Source: Candidatus Babelota bacterium (GTDB lineage Bacteria > Babelota > Babeliae > Babelales > Vermiphilaceae). Taken from it: a stretch of DNA of 38,336 nt. The notes beneath the pieces were generated by a model. That model searched no databases. It had not been told where the DNA came from and saw only the letters and a list, made by a program, of their open reading frames with translations. The stretch covers positions 1 through 38,336 of the forward strand of contig JABDCY010000010.1 of NCBI GenBank assembly GCA_013287855.1. The letters are read 5' to 3'. The translations under genes and the position numbers were made by a program. The number at the start of each line of letters is the position of its first letter. Position 1 is the first letter of the stretch. This document shows positions 24,968 to 33,520 of this stretch, one piece after another.

Positions 24968-27721
24968 ATGCTCGATATCGTAAAAAATCTTTATACACTA
25001 TTTAATTGCCCACAATTTTTATTGTTCGCTATCCTTTTTTCCGTGGGTATAAAATGTTACTTTCTTCGTCTGCTTATTCCCCAGGGGTTGCGATTTCGTG
25101 CTGCTCTTAAACCATGGATGCTTTTGCTCGGGGTAGTCATTGGTTCCATGTTTGGTGATGTTGCCTGGTTGCTTAAATTAATTCGCATATTATTTATTCC
25201 CGACATTCCCTACCCATTACTTATCACCGTCGTGCGCATTTCCTGGGGGCTTTTAATTATTCAATATCAATCACTCGGGTTTTTTATCGAAAGTTTGGCT
25301 GAGAAAGATTATCATCTCACTGCATGGCGCAAAGTACTATTTGGTATCAGTGCAGTATTTTGTTGTTACTTTTTGTTTATCGCATTTTTTGATAATAATC
25401 TCACCGATTTTTATGAACGCAATGTGGCATTACTCTTGCCTACTCATCTGGCACCATTAGAAATTCGCATGTTCCGGTATACGGTCCTCTATTTACTCAA
25501 CCTCATTACGCTACCAAGTCTTTTTTTAACCATCATAAAAATCCGGCGCGAGAAACTTCCCAAAATCCTCAAAAAACAACTCAAGATTTTCATGCTCTGG
25601 TTCATGGTGCCCTATCTGATCACCGAGTTTCTCATCGCTATGCACAGCTACTATGCAAGCCTGCATGCACATACCTATTCTATTGTTGGTATCTCGACCA
25701 TACTGCTTTCCTATGCCGTTTATTATTGCCTGCGCAAAGTGCTGCATCTGCGCTTCCTCAACGCTGAACAACGTATACCATCGGTAAACAATACTACCTT
25801 CATCAATGAATTTAAAAATGTGCTTGAGCAACTGAGTCATGCAACGAGTGAGCAAGAAATAGAACGTAGTGTGCAAGCGTTCTTTAAAGAAACCTTTAGC
25901 ATCGGTATGCAACGCACACATCTGTATGTTCGCCCAATCCACACAGAAATTAATCACGCACATCACTCGTCTGAACGCTGTAAAACCGAAAGTCTTATTG
26001 AAAATTTCGTCACAACTTACGACACCACAAGCGCACTCGCACAATTTTTGCGCACATCAAAAGTAGTGATCCGCGATGAAATTGAGTTTAATAGCTTCTA
26101 TCAAGAAGATGAGCTGAGCAAAGTATGTATCCGCGCACTTGATGCGGTCAACGCTGATGTGTTCCTGCCTATTTATCAGCAGCAAACTATTGTTGCTTAT
26201 ATTATTGTTGAACAATTCTCACGACCCCAAGAATTTTTTGATCTTGGTGAACGAGACCAAATGGTAGTATTTGCCAACTACTTGAGCAATGTGATCAACC
26301 TGCTGCAAAATCGCAATTTAGGGTCGCTGCTGCAACAAGAACGGGAACTACGAGAAGAATTGTACAACAAGCAACAAGAAATAAATCAATATCGCGAGTG
26401 CATGCAGGCATTCATCCGCAGTGCGCGTCAGAAAGAAATTGGCATTCTTTTTTATAAAAACCGTCGATTTATTTTTGGCAATCAGACGGCAAAAGAACTC
26501 ATCGGTATCAACATCAACACGCATGAAGGTCATGCACTCACCAAAGCTATGAAAGAGCTTGCAACCCAAGTGCTCAATTACAAAACCTCCAAAACAATTT
26601 TTGCGCATGATACTGCGGGCAATAAGTTAGTCATCTCCGGCATCCTTAATCTTGAACACAACAACGTTATCATCACCGTGCATTATCCAGAAATTTCAGA
26701 CATTATTCGCAAGAAAATACATCTGCTCAAAGATCCAACCAAATGGGATTACTTGCTGTATCTTGAAACAACACAATCGGGCAAATTGATCAATCAAATG
26801 ATTCCTGGTTCTGGTGAAATTTTGCTTAATTTTAAAATCGAGCTGCTCAAAATCGCGCTCCACAGAAAAGCACTTATTTTGACGATTCCTGAGCAAGATC
26901 TTTTACCCATGGTTGAAATCTTGCATCATATTAGTCTGCGAGAAAATCTACAGACGCTTAACCTCACTTCAACGTCCAATCCTATTGATATTGCCGTAAA
27001 ATTATTTGGCATAAATCCTATTTTAGGCTTGCGTCCAACTTCCAGCACACAACCTTTACTTGAAAAACTTAACGGCACCGGCACCCTATTTATGCACAAT
27101 ATTCATTTCTTAAGTCTCGAAGTACAGGAATATCTCGCTGAATTTATTAAATTCGGTTTTTATCGGATATTCAGAAGCGACCAAAAAATGAGCAGCGATG
27201 TGCGCATTATCTGTTCTACCGATTACAACCTTGATACCCTGGTACAAGAAGGGAAACTCTCTACGCACTTATTCAATGAGCTAAAAACTACTACTCTGCA
27301 CATGCCATCATTGGAAACGTTGCCCGAAAGCGAGCTCAATTCGCTCACGGATGGATTCACTGAGCAAGCAATTCGCACCGATACGTTCAAAAATATTCTT
27401 GAGCTCAGCGAGCGAGAAAAAGATAAACTGATCAGTTCTCGTCCTGCGAGCTTGCAAGAACTCAAAACCAAAGTGCAACAAGTCTTGATTCAAAAATCTA
27501 AGAAAACTAATATTTATCATGAAACACAATTTGATCCTGCTTACAACATTAATACGCCAGATCTCACGCATGCTGCTCGCCTTGGCAAACATGCACTCAA
27601 GGACCCAAATATCATGGCAATGTTGTGGAACAAGTTCAAAAATCAAAATCAGATTGCGGCATTTTTGGGGGTAAATCGATCTTCAGTTAATCGGCGATGC
27701 AAAGATTATAATTTGCAGTAA
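24968..27721 (+). CDS. 7-TM/GAF/PAS membrane regulator with degenerate sigma54-activator AAA+ domain and Fis-type HTH (paralog 2)
   Basis: Paralog of 21150-23909; near-identical block LLKDPTKWDYLLYLETTQSGKLINQMIPGSGEILLNFKIELLKIAL; C-terminal NQNQIAAFLGVNRSSVNRRCKDYNLQ. Confidence 0.85.
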   Translation: MLDIVKNLYTLFNCPQFLLFAILFSVGIKCYFLRLLIPQGLRFRAALKPWMLLLGVVIGSMFGDVAWLLKLIRILFIPDIPYPLLITVVRISWGLLIIQYQSLGFFIESLAEKDYHLTAWRKVLFGISAVFCCYFLFIAFFDNNLTDFYERNVALLLPTHLAPLEIRMFRYTVLYLLNLITLPSLFLTIIKIRREKLPKILKKQLKIFMLWFMVPYLITEFLIAMHSYYASLHAHTYSIVGISTILLSYAVYYCLRKVLHLRFLNAEQRIPSVNNTTFINEFKNVLEQLSHATSEQEIERSVQAFFKETFSIGMQRTHLYVRPIHTEINHAHHSSERCKTESLIENFVTTYDTTSALAQFLRTSKVVIRDEIEFNSFYQEDELSKVCIRALDAVNADVFLPIYQQQTIVAYIIVEQFSRPQEFFDLGERDQMVVFANYLSNVINLLQNRNLGSLLQQERELREELYNKQQEINQYRECMQAFIRSARQKEIGILFYKNRRFIFGNQTAKELIGININTHEGHALTKAMKELATQVLNYKTSKTIFAHDTAGNKLVISGILNLEHNNVIITVHYPEISDIIRKKIHLLKDPTKWDYLLYLETTQSGKLINQMIPGSGEILLNFKIELLKIALHRKALILTIPEQDLLPMVEILHHISLRENLQTLNLTSTSNPIDIAVKLFGINPILGLRPTSSTQPLLEKLNGTGTLFMHNIHFLSLEVQEYLAEFIKFGFYRIFRSDQKMSSDVRIICSTDYNLDTLVQEGKLSTHLFNELKTTTLHMPSLETLPESELNSLTDGFTEQAIRTDTFKNILELSEREKDKLISSRPASLQELKTKVQQVLIQKSKKTNIYHETQFDPAYNINTPDLTHAARLGKHALKDPNIMAMLWNKFKNQNQIAAFLGVNRSSVNRRCKDYNLQ

Positions 27722-27780
27722 AAAAATGTTGATCTCAGTTAATAACTTGTCTATTAAAATAATTATGCGAAGGATATTGT

Positions 27781-28176
27781 GTGGAAAAAGCACTTGTTGC
27801 AGCCAGTCTTGTTCTTTTCAGTTACTCTTCAGTGAGAACTATGATATGGGCGCACATAACACATATAAAAAATGCTTCGCCATATACGATAAGAATATTC
27901 GGAGGAGGCTACTATGACACGCCTAAAAGTGATGAGCTCCGCGGCAAGCACAAAGCAACCAACATATTCTTCGATTCGGTTCATAATAACAGTTTTTGTG
28001 TCCAAGTATGGGATTTTGATGAACAATTTACAAAGGCTGATCTAAAAACAGAGCTCAGCTATACAATTAAAGGCATGGGAGTCTATTTAGAAGCAAATAA
28101 GCAACTTCAAAACATACAAGATATGGATAATATTTCCGTCGTTGTTTCTAAAAATGGGAATGTAACTTTAGAATGA
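27781..28176 (+). CDS. Small secreted protein (related to 35711-36073?)
   Basis: GTG start after GAAGGA; signal-like N-terminus; IKNASPYTIRIFGGG and terminal ISVVVSKNGNVTLE. Confidence 0.6.
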   Translation: MEKALVAASLVLFSYSSVRTMIWAHITHIKNASPYTIRIFGGGYYDTPKSDELRGKHKATNIFFDSVHNNSFCVQVWDFDEQFTKADLKTELSYTIKGMGVYLEANKQLQNIQDMDNISVVVSKNGNVTLE

Positions 28177-28205
28177 GCATACGCGAGTAAGCTATAAGGA
28201 GATGT

Positions 28206-29126
28206 ATGCAGCACCCAGAATTTATCCAAAAAAAAGATGAATTTTTACGCTATCTCAGAGTTGAGCGCAATCTCGCATTGAACACACAACGCGCCTATGA
28301 AAGTGACCTCAATCAATTTGTTGAATTCTGGGCTCAATTATCTGAGGATGAAAAACAACATCTTTCCTGTCGCCAAATTCTTGAGCGGTATCTCATTAGT
28401 CTCTTTTACAAAAAAATCGATAAAACATCTATCGCGCGCAAGTTCTCCTGCTTTAAATCATTCGAAAAATTTCTGCGTGCTCAAGGTATTGAATTAGCAC
28501 TCAAACTCACGCGACCGCGGCTTGATAAAAAATTGCCAATATTTTTAAGCATCGAAGAAATTACGCATCTGCTTGATACCGTACAAAATCATGAGCTGCC
28601 TACGCGTCGTCCCTATCGCGACAAAGCAATTTTCGAATTTTTGTATGCAACGGGAGTGCGGTGCTCGGAACTAATCAATATCACCGTTGCACATATTGAC
28701 TTGCAGAATAAAACGGTACGGATTATGGGTAAAGGCAAACGAGAGCGCATCGTGCTTTTTGGTCAAAAAGCGTATGATCGCTTGCACGAATATTTTAACC
28801 ATGAGCGACCACGTTTTTTGAATCCCTATGACCAATTATTCCTGAATTATCGCAATGAGCCGCTCACCAGCAGATCGGTACAACGGATCATAGAAATGTT
28901 TCGTTCCTGTCTGAAAATTCAACGCCCTATTACACCGCACAAATTGCGTCATTCGTTTGCAACACACTTGCTCAATCAAGGCGTCGACTTGCGCGTAGTG
29001 CAAGAACTATTGGGCCACAAAACGCTCTCGAGCACCGAAAAATATACCCACGTTTCTATCGAAGAACTCAGTAAAATGTGCAATACTATCCATCCTTCTA
29101 ATGATTTACTTAAAAAGGAATCATAA
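28206..29126 (+). CDS. xer: Tyrosine recombinase XerC/XerD
   Basis: ATGVRCSELINITVAHIDLQNKTVRIMGKGKRERIV; HKLRHSFATHLLNQGVDLRVVQELLGHKTLSSTEKYTHVS. Confidence 0.95.
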   Translation: MQHPEFIQKKDEFLRYLRVERNLALNTQRAYESDLNQFVEFWAQLSEDEKQHLSCRQILERYLISLFYKKIDKTSIARKFSCFKSFEKFLRAQGIELALKLTRPRLDKKLPIFLSIEEITHLLDTVQNHELPTRRPYRDKAIFEFLYATGVRCSELINITVAHIDLQNKTVRIMGKGKRERIVLFGQKAYDRLHEYFNHERPRFLNPYDQLFLNYRNEPLTSRSVQRIIEMFRSCLKIQRPITPHKLRHSFATHLLNQGVDLRVVQELLGHKTLSSTEKYTHVSIEELSKMCNTIHPSNDLLKKES

Positions 29127-29129
29127 GCG

Positions 29130-30863
29130 ATGCAGGTTGCGCATAAGATTCATACCAAAAAAATTTTCTTCCTCTTTGTGGGTATGACGCTGATGCTTAT
29201 CATCATTTTCATGCGTCTTGCCTACCTACAAATTCATTTAAATGAGCTGTTGCATGTGCAAAGCAAAAAAAATTTCCTGCGCATGGAAGTAATCAAACCT
29301 GCACGCGGTAACATTGTCGATTGTCATGGCACACTGCTGGCGACAAATCGTCCTGTGCACAATCTGTATTGGTGCGGCGGCGGCAAGCAAACGATCACCG
29401 AAGAGTATCGTCAGATGCTCGAAAAAATCGAATTAATTATTGGCAGCCCCATTCTGAGTAACACGCACCTAGTGGATGATATTCGGCGCGCAGAGCGTCA
29501 ACAAAATCGTGTATTGCTGAAAGGCGATTTAAGTTTTGAAAAATTATGTCAACTCGAGGAACTATTTCCTGAAGGTGACAGCCTGTGTATTGAAACAGAG
29601 TTTCAACGTTTTTACCCGCATGAATTTTGCGCAAGTCACCTGCTTGGCTATTTGGGCAATATAAAAGTAGATCCCCAAGGACGCATGGGCATTGAGCAGA
29701 TTTGGGAAGACCAGTTGCGAGGAAAACAAGGCGTGCAACAAAAGACAATCAATTCTGTCGGCAGAAGTTTGATGGTGCAAACCATTGAAGAAGCACTCGC
29801 AGGCACTGATATACGCACAACCCTCGACCTGAACATTCAACAACTGATTGAGACTATTTTTCCTGAAGACGCGAATGGCACCTGCATCCTCATGAAGCCC
29901 GGTGATGGTTCCATTGTTGCACTAGTGTCTCGTCCCAATTTTGATCCCAATAAATTTCTTGCGCCACTGTTAACCGCAGATTGGCAAGCCATGCAAGAAG
30001 AGCAGTTGTTTCTTAATCGAGCTTTCAGTGCAAGCTATCCGCCCGGCTCCATTTTTAAATTGGTCACTGCCAGCGCTGCCCTGCAAGAAAATATCATTAC
30101 CCAAGAAACCTGTTGGTTTTGTCGCGGCTACATCACCTTTGCTGACCGCAAGTACCGCTGCCAATGCCATAAGACCTGGGGAAATGCAGAGCTTACTGCA
30201 AAACAGGCTTTGGCGCGCTCATGCAATACCTTTTTCTATGAAATTGGGAAAAAAATTCCTATCGACACACTTGCCAATTATGCACATCGTTTTGGGCTTG
30301 GCGAAAAAACTTCATCAAGCTTCCCGGAAAAAACCGGACTCATTCCCACTAACCGATGGAAAATGCAAACCAAAGGCGAGCGTTGGTGGCCCGGTGAGAC
30401 GCTACAAGCAACTATTGGTCAAAGTTTCCTTTTGGTAACACCCATACAAATTGCTCGCATGATCGCCAGCATTTTTACGGGTTACCTGGTAGCACCACGC
30501 ATTGTTGCTGATGAGCCAATCGTACAGGTACCATTAAATATTGCTCGGTCAACACGCGAGTTTTTACAAGACTCGATGAAATCGGTAGCTACACAAGGTA
30601 CTGGACAAAGAATGAGTCGACTCAAAGATTTTGAAATTTTTGCAAAAACAAGTACCGCACAAACCTCGGGACTTGAAAAACGAGATCTAGGTAATGAATA
30701 TCTTGAGCATGGATGGTTTGTGGGACACTTCCAATATAAACAGTACGAACCATTGGTGTTGGTGCTGCTTATCGAAAATGCAGGTACTGCACGAATTGCA
30801 ACCGGCGTTGCAAAGAAATTTTTACTCGAATATAAAAAATTCATGGATATGACGCATGCGTAA
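29130..30863 (+). CDS. mrdA: Penicillin-binding protein 2 (class B PBP)
   Basis: RLAYLQI...KPARGNIVDCHGTLLATN; SxxK YPPGSIFKLVTA; SCN; IGQSFLLVTPIQIARM; KTG position reads KTS. Confidence 0.92.
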   Translation: MQVAHKIHTKKIFFLFVGMTLMLIIIFMRLAYLQIHLNELLHVQSKKNFLRMEVIKPARGNIVDCHGTLLATNRPVHNLYWCGGGKQTITEEYRQMLEKIELIIGSPILSNTHLVDDIRRAERQQNRVLLKGDLSFEKLCQLEELFPEGDSLCIETEFQRFYPHEFCASHLLGYLGNIKVDPQGRMGIEQIWEDQLRGKQGVQQKTINSVGRSLMVQTIEEALAGTDIRTTLDLNIQQLIETIFPEDANGTCILMKPGDGSIVALVSRPNFDPNKFLAPLLTADWQAMQEEQLFLNRAFSASYPPGSIFKLVTASAALQENIITQETCWFCRGYITFADRKYRCQCHKTWGNAELTAKQALARSCNTFFYEIGKKIPIDTLANYAHRFGLGEKTSSSFPEKTGLIPTNRWKMQTKGERWWPGETLQATIGQSFLLVTPIQIARMIASIFTGYLVAPRIVADEPIVQVPLNIARSTREFLQDSMKSVATQGTGQRMSRLKDFEIFAKTSTAQTSGLEKRDLGNEYLEHGWFVGHFQYKQYEPLVLVLLIENAGTARIATGVAKKFLLEYKKFMDMTHA

Positions 30864-30944
30864 TTTTGCACAATCAGTTTCTTTTGTTAGGAATTTTCAG
30901 GTTTAGTAATGTATTTGATTACAAGAATGTATCCTCATCCACCT

Positions 30945-30974
30945 GATGTCATCCTGAACTTGTTTCAGGATCCA
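30945..30974. repeat. Left arm of inverted pair of the GATGTCATCCTGAACTTGTTTCAGGATCCA repeat
   Basis: Inverted relative to 31111-31139. Confidence 0.88.
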
Positions 30975-31110
30975 TAGAATAATTATGGGATCATGTTAAT
31001 ATCTGAGGAGAAAACCAGATCTAGATTTACCATATATGTTGGAAAAATTGTTTTTTCGAAAAACAAACTCATGAATTGATTTGTTGAAGAATTCTTGATA
31101 TCAGTTCACT

Positions 31111-31139
31111 GGATCCTGAAACAAGTTCAGGATGACATC
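31111..31139. repeat. Right arm of inverted pair of the GATGTCATCCTGAACTTGTTTCAGGATCCA repeat
   Basis: ggatcctgaaacaagttcaggatgacatc is the reverse complement of 30945-30973. Confidence 0.88.
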
Positions 31140-31235
31140 GGAGGACAGCAAAATTAATCAACAATAGATAAAAATATTCCATTTGATGGCAACTAGTCGA
31201 TCTAGGTCAACACTATAAAAACGAAAAGGAATCCC

Positions 31236-31727
31236 ATGAAAAAACTTGCACTAATCTTACTCGCCACTTCTTCTATCATTTCACCACAACTTGTCATCAC
31301 TAACTTGCCAGCAGAAAAACAAGAGGTTGTCGCAGAGGAACAACAAGCACCCGCTGCACCTCAGCAAACAACCATAGTTCAACAAGAATCACAACAAGCA
31401 CCTTCCTGGAAAAAATTTTTTACCACGTATGCATCAACCATAGTGGCTGGCGTGCCCGTTGGTATGACGACGGGCGCATTATGTGCTTATGTTGAAGGCA
31501 AGACTGGGTGCCCACTATTCCTTAGTTGGCTCATATTTTGGGGCGTGCGTGGCACGATGGTGAAAACTATTTGCGATGATATGGAGCGTAATCATATTCC
31601 GCACAACAGATTGCGAGCTCATGAGTGCGCTTTTGTCGCTGATTGGGCCACTTATTTTGCAATATTAACTACCTGTTTTGCAAAAACAGCCTGGTGTTGT
31701 AAATTTGCTCAATCTCAAATCAGTTAG
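31236..31727 (+). CDS. Secreted/membrane protein with Pro/Gln-rich N-terminal segment
   Basis: Signal peptide MKKLALILLATSSIISPQLV; QQAPAAPQQTTIVQQESQQAPS; hydrophobic C-terminal part; AAAAGGAATCCC before ATG. Confidence 0.7.
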   Translation: MKKLALILLATSSIISPQLVITNLPAEKQEVVAEEQQAPAAPQQTTIVQQESQQAPSWKKFFTTYASTIVAGVPVGMTTGALCAYVEGKTGCPLFLSWLIFWGVRGTMVKTICDDMERNHIPHNRLRAHECAFVADWATYFAILTTCFAKTAWCCKFAQSQIS

Positions 31728-31839
31728 CCTTAAAAACTTTAACCTATGATCTTGTCCAATCCAAAATGAAGCAAATGAAGCGCTCACCGGCTTAAAAGAC
31801 GGTGTATCGCGCGGAATTCTTCGAAGCCAGAAATAGTGA

Positions 31840-31868
31840 CCCTACTTCGCTCTACGAGCTTCGAAGGG
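31840..31868. repeat. CCCTACTTCGCTCTACGAGCTTCGAAGGG repeat, copy 2
   Basis: Inverted match to 1191-1220. Confidence 0.6.
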
Positions 31869-31928
31869 TTCTACCCTGCCATTCATCCCCAGCCTTGAAA
31901 GGCATGGGGTTTTCTGGCGAAGTAGAAT

Positions 31929-31967
31929 AAAAAACCGCCATCAAAATTGATGGCGGTTAATTTTTTT
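31929..31967 (-). terminator. Terminator of rpsT
   Basis: Minus strand aaccgccatcaattttgatggcggttttttattc. Confidence 0.9.
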
Positions 31968-31977
31968 GCTTGGTTGA

Positions 31978-32256
31978 TTACTTTTCAACACCGTGAGCTT
32001 TTTTTACTCGTTGCGCTAATCTACTGATTTTGCGAGCTGCGGTATTGTGGTGAATAACACCTTTGCCTTTTGCACGAGCCAATTTGCTTTCTGCTTCGCG
32101 CAGCAATGTCATGGTGGTTGCTGCATCAGTACCTTCTTCGAGAGCTACTAATACTTTTTTGATTGCTGTTTTTACTGCTGTTCTACGTGCAAGATTTACT
32201 TCGTGGCGCACTATATCTTTACGCGCCTTCTTTTTAGCCGCTGCTAAATTTGCCAT
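31978..32256 (-). CDS. rpsT: 30S ribosomal protein S20
   Basis: MANLAAAKKKARKDIVRHEVNLARRTAVKTAIKKV...KGVIHHNTAARKISRLAQRV. Confidence 0.97.
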   Translation of the reverse strand: MANLAAAKKKARKDIVRHEVNLARRTAVKTAIKKVLVALEEGTDAATTMTLLREAESKLARAKGKGVIHHNTAARKISRLAQRVKKAHGVEK

Positions 32257-32278
32257 ATTTTGTAACCCTTAAAGAAAT

Positions 32279-32482
32279 CTAAACAATTTTTTTTACTTTT
32301 CCTGCTTTGACACACTTTGTACAGACCTTACCACGATGCACTGCACCAGAATTATCGCCTGCGCAGCTATAACGCATCATATGCACATTAGGAAAAACCC
32401 AACGTTTTACTTTGTTATTGGCATGGCTGACCAAGTTTGCAACTTGAGGTCTTTTTTCACAAACAGTACAAATTCTTGCCAT
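32279..32482 (-). CDS. rpmB: 50S ribosomal protein L28
   Basis: MARICTVCEKRPQVANLVSHANNKVKRWVFPNVHMMRY..., typical L28. Confidence 0.96.
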   Translation of the reverse strand: MARICTVCEKRPQVANLVSHANNKVKRWVFPNVHMMRYSCAGDNSGAVHRGKVCTKCVKAGKVKKIV

Positions 32483-32641
32483 TGCGTATAATCCTTATCT
32501 AGTTTACCCCAAGCTCACTATTTTTCGCTTGGGACCCATAATTTATTTCGGACCCTCAATCTAAACTATTACGCAGATTGGTAAAGGGTCAACACGATAG
32601 ATACTATTCTAATCAAAAAAAGGCTTTTTTTCAAATGAAAT

Positions 32642-33409
32642 CTAGGATTTGAGAATATCCTTTAGCGATCGGTACAGTTGAGGTGTCATCGCCAGGCAGG
32701 ATTTTGCGTCTTTTGTTATCCTAGCGCCTGCTGAATCTACCACCACCCCACCAGCCTCCTGGACCAACAAACTACCTGCGGCTATGTCCCACCAATATAG
32801 TTTTTCAGAGATCATGCCGTCAATCCGCCCGCAGGCTACATAGGCCAGATCCAACGCTGCAGCTCCTAAATGGCGGAAGGTATAGGGGAAAGGTATTTTA
32901 TCAAGCAAGTTTTTATAGCCATGGGCATCGGTGTAGGTAAAACAAATAACAGGAGAATAATTCTCATGCTGCAGTACTTTAATCGGTTTACCATTGAGGC
33001 TTGCACCTTCTCCAGCCTTGGCATAAAAAAATTCGTCAAGCAAGGGTTGATATACAACACCTTGTACAACAGTCCCCTTGTAGGTCAAAGCCACCGAGAT
33101 GCAAAAATAACCAATATGGTGACCAAAATTATTGGTTCCATCGAGCGGGTCGATCACCCAGCAATAATCTCCACTGCCTTGAGCTCCTGATTCTTCGGCT
33201 AAAATAGCGGAACCGGGCAACAAGTTTTCTAGTTCTTTTTTTAGCAGATTCTCACTTGCAATATCGGCTTCAGTAACCAAATTCATAGGGGATTTTTCAT
33301 GCATCTGCATGTGCGCTTTGCGGTAGACATCTAGTATCAACTTGCCTGCGGCCCGTACGATGGTTTCTAGCGCACTAGAATCTACGCCTATCATTATGTA
33401 TTCCTTCAT
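32642..33409 (-). CDS. suhB: Inositol monophosphatase family protein
   Basis: AILAEESG, WVIDPLDGTNNFGHHIGYFCISVAL, WDIAAGSLLVQEAGGVV. The ORF is open to 33451, but that extension lies in a repeat. Confidence 0.9.
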   Translation of the reverse strand: MKEYIMIGVDSSALETIVRAAGKLILDVYRKAHMQMHEKSPMNLVTEADIASENLLKKELENLLPGSAILAEESGAQGSGDYCWVIDPLDGTNNFGHHIGYFCISVALTYKGTVVQGVVYQPLLDEFFYAKAGEGASLNGKPIKVLQHENYSPVICFTYTDAHGYKNLLDKIPFPYTFRHLGAAALDLAYVACGRIDGMISEKLYWWDIAAGSLLVQEAGGVVVDSAGARITKDAKSCLAMTPQLYRSLKDILKS

Positions 33410-33419
33410 AATTGGATTT

Positions 33420-33520
33420 ATGGTTCGATACGATTTGCTTTCGCAAATCACTCACCACGAGCGGGGAAATAATATCTTCCCCCGGTCATCCCGAGTAGCC
33501 GCTCACGGCGTATCGAAGGA
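33420..33520. repeat. Modular palindromic repeat, copy 3 (rearranged module order)
   Basis: atggttcgatacgatttgctttcgcaaatcactcaccacgagcgg ... ccggtcatcccgagtagccgctcacggcgtatcgaagga. Confidence 0.75.

Noticed and set aside
33410-33451. N-terminal extension of the inositol monophosphatase ORF (MICESKSYRTINPI)
   Set aside because: Encoded by the adjacent dispersed repeat; start at Met 33409 (or 33394) is more plausible.
2900-33520. Possibility that the short repeats form a CRISPR array
   Set aside because: Copies are dispersed, palindromic and irregularly spaced, with no regularly spaced spacers and no cas genes in the window.
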